Source: CAYONM01 sp964405325 (GTDB lineage: Bacteria > Planctomycetota > UBA11346). From it: a stretch of DNA of 13,226 nucleotides. Each line of letters starts with the position of its first letter. Position 1 is the stretch's first letter. The stretch is taken from assembly GCA_964405325.1 (NCBI GenBank), contig CAYONM010000101.1, positions 1 through 13,226 on the forward strand, in the 5' to 3' direction. The position numbers and the translations under genes were made by a program. This document shows positions 6,762 through 13,226 of this stretch, in pieces. The notes below the pieces were generated by a model. That model was not told where the DNA came from, did not search any database, and worked only from the letters and a program-made list of their open reading frames with translations.

Positions 6762-8153
6762 TTGGAACCAGCCCTGGTCGATCTGTGTGAAACCTGGAAT
6801 GATGTCCTCGATCATATCCGCACCCCGGAAAACGAACGCGGACTGCGAACGTGGCTCTCTCCTGACAAGGTCCAACCCGTCGCCTTCGAGGATGGCCGTC
6901 TGGTGCTCGGTTGTCCGACCTCCCTGATGGTCAATATCATTCGCGACCGCTACGCCGAGATGCTGTGCAGCGCCGTCAGTGAGGTCACTGGAGTGACCGT
7001 CAACGAAGTGCTTGGCCGGGTCTCCGGCGAAGCCTACCGCGAACACCAACGGCGCATCCGCAATCAACGCGCCGCAGAAACCATGCCGCCGGTCGCCGAC
7101 CCTGAGCCCAAACGCCCGGCCCCCTGGGGGCGCGGATTCAAGCAGTTGCACGATTTCGTGGTCGGCCCCTGCAACCGCCTGGCTTACGATGCGATCATGC
7201 GCATCATCGAGCAACCGGTGGATCCAGTGAATCCGTTGTTCATCCACAGCTCGTCCGGCCTGGGCAAGACCCACCTGATCCAGGGCCTGGCAGTCGCACA
7301 CCGCGACCGCCATCCCAATTGCAACGTGCAATACATGCGCTGCGAACAGTTCACCAATGATTTCATCGCTGCCTGCGACAACGGCCCTGCCGGCCTCCAC
7401 CCCTTCCGGGTCAAGATGCGCCATGCCGACCTGCTGCTGATCGACGACATCCACTTCCTCAGCCGTGGGCAGATGAAGAAGAGCAAGGACGAGTTGTTCG
7501 AAACCTTCAATGAACTGGCCGAACGCGGCAAAAAAGTGGTCATCACCTCCGATGCCGCCCCCTCGGATATCAAGTACCTGGAAGACCGTTTCGTACAACG
7601 CTTCACAGGTGGCCTGGTCGCCACCCTGGATCGCCCCGATCTGACCGTTCGACGCGGCATCGTCCGCATGAAGTCCCAAGGCCACGAGACCAAACTGCGC
7701 GATGAAGTCGTCGACTACATCGCCGATCACATCACCGACAATATCCGCGAACTCGAAGGCGCGGTGAACAAGCTGATCTACATGGCGCGCAGCTATCGGC
7801 GGCAACCAGACCTGGCCCTGGTTCGGCAAGCCCTCTCAGATCTGGTGGTGCGTGATGGCGAAGAGCCCCGTCTGAAAGTCATCCTACGCGCGGTCGCCGA
7901 CTACTACGACCTGCGAGTGGAAGAGATCCTCGGGAAAAGCCGCTCCGGCCCACGCTCCATCGCCCGCCACATCGCCATGTATGTCTACAAGGCATCGGGC
8001 GCCGACACCTATGCCGCCGTCGGTCAAGCCTTCGGCAACCGCAGCCACTCGGCCGTTGCCTACGCCTGTGAACAAGTCGCCAAATACCGGACGGAGCAGG
8101 AAAACCTGGATCGCTTCATCGAAGAACTGCTGCTGCGCGTCCGCCGCGATTGA
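6762..8153 (+). CDS. dnaA: Chromosomal replication initiator protein DnaA
   Basis: ATP-dependent initiator that binds DnaA boxes and melts the origin. From TTG 6762 the product is 463 residues, close to the 467 of E. coli; the frame remains open to TTG 6675, but those extra 29 residues resemble no DnaA sequence. Domain I (WNDVLDHIRT through LMVNIIRDRYAEML) is followed by a short linker. The AAA+ domain shows Walker A GLGKTH near residue 167-172, Walker B LLLIDDIHFL, sensor 1 VVITSD, and RFxxGL with the arginine finger in LEDRFVQRFTGGL. The C-terminal helix-turn-helix carries AFGNRSHSAVAYAC, where most DnaA proteins have a GRDHTTV-like sequence, so the Asp-His-Thr-Thr motif is altered to Ser-His-Ser-Ala. 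It stands alone: neither dnaN nor recF is adjacent. Confidence 0.96.
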   Translation: MEPALVDLCETWNDVLDHIRTPENERGLRTWLSPDKVQPVAFEDGRLVLGCPTSLMVNIIRDRYAEMLCSAVSEVTGVTVNEVLGRVSGEAYREHQRRIRNQRAAETMPPVADPEPKRPAPWGRGFKQLHDFVVGPCNRLAYDAIMRIIEQPVDPVNPLFIHSSSGLGKTHLIQGLAVAHRDRHPNCNVQYMRCEQFTNDFIAACDNGPAGLHPFRVKMRHADLLLIDDIHFLSRGQMKKSKDELFETFNELAERGKKVVITSDAAPSDIKYLEDRFVQRFTGGLVATLDRPDLTVRRGIVRMKSQGHETKLRDEVVDYIADHITDNIRELEGAVNKLIYMARSYRRQPDLALVRQALSDLVVRDGEEPRLKVILRAVADYYDLRVEEILGKSRSGPRSIARHIAMYVYKASGADTYAAVGQAFGNRSHSAVAYACEQVAKYRTEQENLDRFIEELLLRVRRD

Positions 8154-8381
8154 GCCAACACATCCAGAGCGACGGCTTCACCCCGTCGCACCTGCCTGCC
8201 GGGCCCCGGTCGCTTGCCTCCCCCTGTCGCAACGTGCCCACCGCACGCACCATCCACCCCAAAGCAGCCATCGGTCAACTGGCCTCGCACCTGGACGCGC
8301 TCACCTCGGCAACTCGAGTTCATCACGAATCGCCCCCTGCAGAGAAGGCCAAGCCTGCCGTAGCCCCCCTTCTGTGTCTCC

Positions 8382-8441
8382 AAGACCAGATCAAGAGGCC
8401 TTTTGGAACCAGACTTACGGCTCACAGACTGGTCTTCGTTT
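8382..8441 (+). terminator. Probable rho-independent terminator after dnaA
   Basis: AAGACCAG at 8382-8389 pairs exactly with CTGGTCTT at 8429-8436, and a T-rich run CGTTTTT follows. The loop of 39 bases is long and may fold further. It lies about 230 bases past the dnaA stop, so it may end the dnaA transcript or a small RNA from the gap. Confidence 0.45.
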
Positions 8442-8458
8442 TTGCTGCTTGGAGCTTG

Positions 8459-8478
8459 CGTCCGCCGTTGCGCGGACG
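8459..8478. other. Perfect 7-bp GC hairpin before the lipoprotein gene
   Basis: CGTCCGC and GCGGACG flank the loop CGTTGC. It lies between the probable terminator and the lipoprotein start. No T run follows. It may be an operator or RNA structure. Confidence 0.4.
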
Positions 8479-8570
8479 TAACCTCCTTGCGTGCACCCAT
8501 TCGCCACGATCAGTGTGTGATCTGATATTCTGCTCACTCCGACGATTCGTGGCTTGATAAGGAAATCGGC

Positions 8571-10913
8571 ATGTTCCACCGAGCCTTGGTTCCAACCCTT
8601 CTCGCCTGCGGCCTGGGGGCCTGTCTGCCCGCCGCCAGCATGCATAACCGGCAATTCCACGATGTGGATCTACGCGACGTTCAGGCCAACCCCAAGGCCT
8701 ATCAGGGCCTAAACGTCCGCTTCCGCTGCACCTTCGTCCAGCAAGCCGACCTCTTCACCCCGTTCCACACCCCGTTCTCACCCGAGCGTTACATCAACCT
8801 CGTGGTCTGGGACGACCAGGCCGCGATCTGGAATCCCGAGGTCCGCGCCGAACCGCTGATGAGTCTGTACTTCCCAAAGCAGAACAAACAGACCCTGATG
8901 CTGCAGCAACTCGACAAGTTCGATCTCATCGATGTCAGCGGTGAAGTGGTCGCGGCCTATCGCGCTCAACCCTGGATCCAGATCAACAACATTGCGCCAG
9001 CGAGCGAGGATGCCGTCTTCGATGCCGTGGTACTGAAGTTGCTGGAAGAGGCCGCCGAGCTGCACGAAGCCGAAGAATACGAACTGGCGGAACAGAACTA
9101 TGCCGCCGCCCTCGCCGATCCCATGCCTGATGGTGCGCGCATCATCGCCATGTATCAACGAGCCCGAAACCTCTTCCATGCCAACCGCTACGAAGCGGGT
9201 GTCCAGCATCTTGCCAATTCGCTGGACGAATACCGAGATCTGGGCGAAGACCTACCCGTCGACATGGCCACCATGCACTACCAGATGGCGCGCGCGCAAC
9301 AGGTCATGGCCGAACGCACCAGCGCGGAGGAAGCGATCGCGCATTTCGAGAGCGGCATTGAGCACGCCAGTGCAGCCATCGATCAGCGCCCCGGACTCGG
9401 CAAGGCCCATGCCACGTTGGGCATCTGTCTGGCCGGCATCGGCCAGCTGGACGACGCCCGTCTGCGCTGCCATCGCGCCGTCCGCATGCTGCCGGACGAT
9501 GCCGAAGTTCGCTGGCACCTCGGCAAGATCTATCATCTGCAAAAAGAATACGATCTGGCCATCGAGACCCTCAAACGAGCTATCGACTTGGCACCCAAGG
9601 ACTACCGGATCCATAAGAGCATCGCTGCCGTATATTTCGGCCGCGGCCGGACCAGCCAGAAGAAGAACTTCGACGACATCGTCATGGCCCTCCGCGAATA
9701 CGACATCGCCATTCGACTCGAGCCCAACGATCCCGATCTATTCTTCTTCTCCGGTCAGGTGATCGACTACGCCGCCGAAAACGAGATCCAAGTCCGCATT
9801 GGCACTCAGACGATTGCAGCCACACCCGAACTCGCCGTCAAACGCTACATCCAATGCCTGGCCGTCGACAACACCTACGCCCCTGCCCATGTCGAACTCG
9901 GTGCTTATTATCGTAGCCTGGACCAGCACGAAGATGCGCTCAGCCACTATCAGTCCGCTGTCGATCTGCGCCCCACCAACATCGAATTGCGCAATCTGCT
10001 GGGCCAATACTACTGGGCCCTGGAACGTCGCTCCGAAGCCTATGCCACCTACCTGGAAATTAACCAGCTGGCCCCCGAACACGTGCCCACCCTGTTCGCG
10101 TTGCAGCGCCTGGCCTCCGAACAGGGGGACAACGAACAAGGCATCACCTGGGGCGACATGGTCCTGGCTCGCGAAGCCGATCACCTCCCAGCCCATGTCT
10201 GGCAGGCAGAGCTGCTGGAACGAGTAGGTCGCTACCAAGACGCCATCCGGCTTGCCGACCGTGTCCTGATCGACGATGACGACGCCCAGCGCATCGTTCG
10301 TGCCAAGCGTGTGCTGGTCATGTCCTACTGGGCGCTCGACGATTTGGACCAAGTGGTCGCCATCGGCTCTGGCATCGCTGAAGACGAGCGCGAACCAGCT
10401 CTGGTCCGCGTCGCCATCGCCTGGGCCCAAAGCCGAAATCAACAGCCAGCGGAACGGCTGCTCTCAGCGCAACAAGTCACCAAAGCACTCGGCGATCATC
10501 CGATGGCGCAGGAGTTCCTGGCCCATGCCTACCATGTGGTCGGCGCCCACCAACAGGCCAAACAAACGCTGGAAAACATCACCGGCAAGATTCCCTCAGA
10601 GGTTTACGCCTACCGTATGGGTATGATCCTGTTCCACTGGGGACCGGATCACTACGCCGCCGCCGTTCCCTTCCTGGAAGCGGCCAATGAACTACGCGAT
10701 CGCCGCGAATTGCTGCATGATGCTCGCAATGAAGCGCGGGCCGCCCTGCGCGACATTCGCGATTACAATCGCGACCAGGAACGCGCCGCCAGGCAGCGCC
10801 AACAGGAAGCCGAACGACAAGCGCGCATCAAACAACGGGAGAAGGAGCGCGCTGAACGCGAAGCGGAAAAACGCCGCCGTGCCGAAGAGCGCGCCAAGAA
10901 GCGCGACCAGTAA
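8571..10913 (+). CDS. TPR-repeat lipoprotein with basic/acidic coiled C-terminus
   Basis: Large protein of 780 residues, probably exported and lipid-anchored. The N-terminus has a short hydrophobic stretch and a lipobox LGAC at residues 15-18, which predicts lipidation at Cys18. Residues about 25-150 form a beta-rich domain with an OB-like feel (YQGLNVRFRCTFV, DLIDVSGEVVAAY). Tetratricopeptide repeats then run from about 153 to 700, clearest at 272-345 and 434-565, and should form a protein-binding solenoid. Residues about 721-780 are almost all Arg, Lys, Glu, Gln and Ala and should form a charged single helix or coiled coil. The ATG has AAGGAAA six bases upstream. It appears to be a single-gene transcript closed by the terminator at 10971-11002. 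The exact function is not recognised; a scaffolding role in the envelope is the most one can infer. Confidence 0.85.
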   Translation: MFHRALVPTLLACGLGACLPAASMHNRQFHDVDLRDVQANPKAYQGLNVRFRCTFVQQADLFTPFHTPFSPERYINLVVWDDQAAIWNPEVRAEPLMSLYFPKQNKQTLMLQQLDKFDLIDVSGEVVAAYRAQPWIQINNIAPASEDAVFDAVVLKLLEEAAELHEAEEYELAEQNYAAALADPMPDGARIIAMYQRARNLFHANRYEAGVQHLANSLDEYRDLGEDLPVDMATMHYQMARAQQVMAERTSAEEAIAHFESGIEHASAAIDQRPGLGKAHATLGICLAGIGQLDDARLRCHRAVRMLPDDAEVRWHLGKIYHLQKEYDLAIETLKRAIDLAPKDYRIHKSIAAVYFGRGRTSQKKNFDDIVMALREYDIAIRLEPNDPDLFFFSGQVIDYAAENEIQVRIGTQTIAATPELAVKRYIQCLAVDNTYAPAHVELGAYYRSLDQHEDALSHYQSAVDLRPTNIELRNLLGQYYWALERRSEAYATYLEINQLAPEHVPTLFALQRLASEQGDNEQGITWGDMVLAREADHLPAHVWQAELLERVGRYQDAIRLADRVLIDDDDAQRIVRAKRVLVMSYWALDDLDQVVAIGSGIAEDEREPALVRVAIAWAQSRNQQPAERLLSAQQVTKALGDHPMAQEFLAHAYHVVGAHQQAKQTLENITGKIPSEVYAYRMGMILFHWGPDHYAAAVPFLEAANELRDRRELLHDARNEARAALRDIRDYNRDQERAARQRQQEAERQARIKQREKERAEREAEKRRRAEERAKKRDQ

Positions 10914-10918
10914 GACGT

Positions 10919-10947
10919 TCTGGCAAGGCATTCATCGTATTGCCAGA
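10919..10947. other. First stem-loop between TPR gene and recN
   Basis: TCTGGCAA and TTGCCAGA form a perfect 8-bp stem with a 13-base loop, starting six bases after the lipoprotein stop. No T run follows, so it is more likely an mRNA 3'-end structure or a protein-binding dyad than a terminator. Confidence 0.55.
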
Positions 10948-10970
10948 CCGCCACTCGGGCTCATCCTACG

Positions 10971-11002
10971 CCGGTCCACTTCAGCAGAAGTGGACCGGTT
11001 TT
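10971..11002 (+). terminator. Strong rho-independent terminator just upstream of recN
   Basis: CCGGTCCACTTC and GAAGTGGACCGG form a perfect 12-bp stem with the tetraloop AGCA, followed by TTTT. It should end the lipoprotein transcript. The stem ends only 17 bases before the recN ATG, so the recN promoter must lie upstream of it or squeeze in behind it. Attenuation of recN is therefore possible. Confidence 0.88.
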
Positions 11003-11015
11003 CATTGAGAGTTTC

Positions 11016-12653
11016 ATGCTGGTCGAACTACGCGTCCAAAACCTGGTCATTATTGCCGATGCCGTGCTTCATCCGGGTCGCGGCCTCTGTGTTATCAGCG
11101 GCGAAACGGGTGCCGGCAAAAGCCTGTTGATGGACGCCCTCGGCCTCCTTCGCGGCAATCGGGCACAGGCCAAACTGATCGGACCTGCCCAGGATGCCTG
11201 CAGTGTTCACGCCATTCTGGAAGACCTACGCGATCATGATCTGCAGCAGCAACTCGAACAACACGGCATCCCCTGCGATGACCAGTTGATCTTGCGCCGA
11301 CGCATCACCCGAAGCGGCCGCAGCCAGGCCTGGATCAATGATGTCCCCGTCGGCCTGGGGGTGCTGAAGTCCATCGGCGATCACCTCTTCGACATCCGCG
11401 AACAACACGAACACATCCGCCTCACCCATCCCGAACGACAACGAGCACTCCTGGACAGCTTCGGCGGACTCGAGTCGCAAGTGACCTCGTATCGGCAACT
11501 CCGCCAAACACGACACGAACTACAGACTCGCCTGCAGACCCTCCAGAATGGCACTGCCGAATCGCTCCGCGAGCGGGACTACTGTCGCTTTCTCTTGGAT
11601 GAACTGGAAGCCCTCGACGCCAAGCCCGGCGAACTGAGCGAACTCGAACGCCGTCAGGAACTCCTCGCCGACGCCGAGACATGGCGCAATCGCACGCTGG
11701 AAGCAGCCACCGTGCTCTACGAAGCAGACGGCTGCGTTGCCGAACAGCTCGGTCGCCAAGCGCGCCAACTCGAAGCAGCTCCGTTGCCTGAACTCCAGGC
11801 CATCAGCACGCGACTCGTGGATGCCCAGGAACTGATCCGCGACGCCGCCATGGATGCCCTCGCCCTCAGCGATCAGATCAGCTGCGATGAAGCAGAACGG
11901 CAACAGGTGGAACAGCGCCTCAGCCACTGGCACGAACTTCTTCGCAAACACGGTGGTACCGAGGACAGCCTGTTTGCACAATGGCAACAGCTGGACCACC
12001 GCTACCAGCAATTGGCAAACCTCGACCAGAACATAGCGGAAGTGGAGCGGGAGCTGAAGCAGGTCGAAGCCGCCTATCAGGCGGCGGTCCAAACCCTCAA
12101 ACACGCTCGCCAACAGGCCTTCGCCACCTTGGCGCAGAAAGTGCATACCGAACTGAAAGACTTGGGCATGCCCAAAGCGCGCCTGTCGCTGCATGAGCAT
12201 TCCGGTGATAGCGCCGACGTCCAAGAGCTGCTGTTACGAACCAATCCCGGCCTGGCCGATGCGCCCTTGAAGTCGGTCGCTTCCGGCGGCGAAGCCGCAC
12301 GCCTGGCCCTGGCCCTAGCTGTGGTCGCAGCCGATCACGTCGCAACACCAGTGCTGGTTGTAGACGAAGTGGACAGCGGCGTAGGCGGTCGCCTTGGTCT
12401 TGCCATAGCCTGTAAACTTCGCACAGTCGCCGCCCAACGCAGCGTTCTGGCAATAACCCACACTCCACAAATCGCCGCCGCTGCTGATCGGCATTACCTG
12501 GTTGTCAAACACCAGAGCGATGACCAGACCAGCATCAGCGTCACGGCCTTGGACGGGGAACGGCGGCTTGCCGAAATGGCTGACATGCTCGGAGGCGGCA
12601 CTGCCGCCCGTAACCAGGCCAAGGCCTTGCTCAAGGTGCACGTCAACTCATGA
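11016..12653 (+). CDS. recN: DNA repair protein RecN
   Basis: SMC-like ATPase of recombinational double-strand-break repair, acting on DNA with RecA. Length is 545 residues (E. coli 553). Walker A GETGAGKS is at 29-36. A long Gln/Glu/Leu-rich coiled coil fills about 150-360. The ABC signature ASGGEAARLALAL is near 422-434, Walker B VLVVDEVDSGVGG near 446-458, and the H-loop region ITHTPQIAAAADRHY follows. The ATG at 11016 starts the family-typical LVELRVQNLVI and has GAGAG four bases upstream. No LexA-type SOS box was recognised in the gap, although recN is SOS-regulated in many bacteria. The stop overlaps the start of the STAS gene (ATGA), indicating coupled translation. Confidence 0.96.
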   Translation: MLVELRVQNLVIIADAVLHPGRGLCVISGETGAGKSLLMDALGLLRGNRAQAKLIGPAQDACSVHAILEDLRDHDLQQQLEQHGIPCDDQLILRRRITRSGRSQAWINDVPVGLGVLKSIGDHLFDIREQHEHIRLTHPERQRALLDSFGGLESQVTSYRQLRQTRHELQTRLQTLQNGTAESLRERDYCRFLLDELEALDAKPGELSELERRQELLADAETWRNRTLEAATVLYEADGCVAEQLGRQARQLEAAPLPELQAISTRLVDAQELIRDAAMDALALSDQISCDEAERQQVEQRLSHWHELLRKHGGTEDSLFAQWQQLDHRYQQLANLDQNIAEVERELKQVEAAYQAAVQTLKHARQQAFATLAQKVHTELKDLGMPKARLSLHEHSGDSADVQELLLRTNPGLADAPLKSVASGGEAARLALALAVVAADHVATPVLVVDEVDSGVGGRLGLAIACKLRTVAAQRSVLAITHTPQIAAAADRHYLVVKHQSDDQTSISVTALDGERRLAEMADMLGGGTAARNQAKALLKVHVNS

Positions 12654-13165
12654 CACCGTACACCGCCGCTCGCAGTGGAGCTTTCATCTATATCCGCAGC
12701 CATGGTCTCGCGAACATGCAGAATGCGTCGGTGTTGGATGCCTTTCTCCGCACTGAAATCGAATCCGGCTGTCGCGAGGTCTGCATCGACCTGTCCGCCT
12801 GCACCGGCATGGACTCCACCTTCATGGGCACCCTGGTCGGCTTCGGCGATCTGCTGCAGGAAGACGCCGGCCGCTTGGTGGTGGTGAATCCCGGCCCTCG
12901 CAATCGCGCCTTGCTGGACACCCTGGGCGTCTCGACCGTCCTCCCCGTCTTCGACGAACGACAGGTACCACTAGAAGACGAATCCGCGTTCGCTCCGTTG
13001 GACTGCTCACCAGAGCAGAGCACGCTGCAGCGCATGGCAATGATCAAAGACGCCCACGAACGCTTGGTCACCCTGAACAATCATAATCAAAAGCAGTTCG
13101 CCCCCTTCATTGCGGCCCTGGAAGCTGACCTACGACGTCTGTCTGCGCAGGATGAGGCCGATTGA
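12650..13165 (+). CDS. STAS-domain protein (anti-sigma factor antagonist type)
   Basis: Protein of 171 residues. Residues about 8-110 form a STAS domain of the SpoIIAA type, with the core IDLSACTGMDSTFMGTL. Ser56 in MDST sits at the conserved position phosphorylated by anti-sigma kinases in partner-switching systems. GRLVVVNPGPRNRALLDTLGV completes the fold. A helical tail of about 55 residues follows and is not part of the usual domain. No partner kinase, phosphatase or sigma factor is visible here. The ATG overlaps the recN stop by four bases, so it is co-translated with recN. It has no signal peptide or membrane segment and should be cytoplasmic. A link to DNA-damage signalling is only an inference from the operon. 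Confidence 0.9.
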   Translation: MTPYTAARSGAFIYIRSHGLANMQNASVLDAFLRTEIESGCREVCIDLSACTGMDSTFMGTLVGFGDLLQEDAGRLVVVNPGPRNRALLDTLGVSTVLPVFDERQVPLEDESAFAPLDCSPEQSTLQRMAMIKDAHERLVTLNNHNQKQFAPFIAALEADLRRLSAQDEAD

Positions 13166-13226
13166 TAAGGGAGCGGAAAGAAATAAAGGTAGCAGATCGC
13201 GCAGAGATTTTGTCGATCCTTCAAGG
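13166..13226 (+). repeat. 61-bp gene-end repeat, copy B (after STAS gene), cut by window end
   Basis: This copy begins with the TAA that immediately follows the TGA stop of the STAS gene and runs to the last base, so its true right boundary is unknown. It differs from copy A at only two positions, and one of these lies in the loop of the GATCG/CGATC stem. Because the window stops inside the element, it is probably present elsewhere in the genome and broke the assembly. Confidence 0.85.

Larger units (their letters stand above)
8154..8570. other. Gap of about 400 bases after dnaA with stem-loops
   Basis: No frame on either strand gives a protein I would defend; frames here are Pro-, Arg- and Ser-rich and look like GC-driven open frames. 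The right half holds a 9-bp stem with one mismatch (CAGAGAAGG with CCTTCTGTG, near 8341-8376), a terminator-like stem at 8382-8441, and a perfect 7-bp hairpin at 8459-8478. The end must hold the promoter of the lipoprotein gene, followed by AAGGAAA at 8559-8565. Confidence 0.5.

Noticed and set aside
6738..7829. Long minus-strand frame opposite dnaA
   Set aside because: It is antisense to conserved DnaA motifs and reflects high GC codon usage.
8060..8500. Minus-strand frame of 146 codons in the post-dnaA gap
   Set aside because: It overlaps the 3' end of dnaA, is rich in Arg, Gly and Ser without a domain, and has no supporting start signal.
8150..8557. Plus-strand frame of 135 codons overlapping the dnaA stop
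   Set aside because: It would start at a TTG inside the dnaA stop, is low in recognisable structure and runs through the probable terminator and hairpins; it looks like a GC-driven open frame.
38..13226. Reading the whole window as a transposon or linear element bounded by terminal inverted repeats
   Set aside because: The interior holds housekeeping genes and no transposase or integrase, the repeat is not at the left edge, and each copy is better explained as a gene-end repeat at an assembly break.

Overview
The window reads as ordinary chromosomal DNA of a GC-rich (about 60% by eye), Gram-negative-type bacterium with tightly packed genes. I infer the PVC superphylum (Verrucomicrobiota, Lentisphaerota, Kiritimatiellota or Planctomycetota) from the style of the STAS protein (MDSTFMG core), the broken PfkB-type kinase start (VLVGLDGFIDD) and the large TPR lipoprotein. 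This placement is tentative. The odd length, and the fact that both ends lie in or next to the same repeat, suggest a complete assembly contig that stops at multicopy sequence.

Left part (1-3890): a minus-strand operon of three overlapping genes, transcribed as Rieske [2Fe-2S] ferredoxin, then TrmH-type tRNA 2'-O-methyltransferase, then aminopeptidase N. A divergent plus-strand gene (3890-5359) encodes a pentapeptide-repeat beta-helix extraordinarily rich in Cys and Trp. The short space between them holds a perfect 7-bp dyad, and a Tat-signal-like peptide is readable in the wrong frame for the Rieske protein. Converging on the pentapeptide gene from the right (5367-6224) is a MerR-family regulator whose C-terminal half looks like a B12-sensor module without its ligand residues.

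Middle (6225-8570): a gap with a hairpin and an apparently truncated PfkB-kinase start, then dnaA. I start dnaA at a TTG with a strong Shine-Dalgarno sequence. About 400 bases without a convincing gene follow, containing stem-loops and a probable terminator. No DnaA-box cluster is visible, so I do not call an origin.

Right part (8571-13226): a TPR lipoprotein gene, a gap with two perfect stem-loops (the second a textbook terminator lying 17 bases from the recN start), then recN overlapping a STAS-domain gene by four bases. A 61-bp element that directly follows the pepN coding end also directly follows the STAS stop, in inverted orientation in the window but with the same polarity relative to each gene (59 of 61 bases identical).

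The conserved genes cover replication initiation, DNA repair, tRNA modification and peptide turnover. The less ordinary material is the Cys-ladder pentapeptide protein and its Rieske neighbour, the gene-end repeat family, the hairpins before recN and the degenerate MerR sensor.
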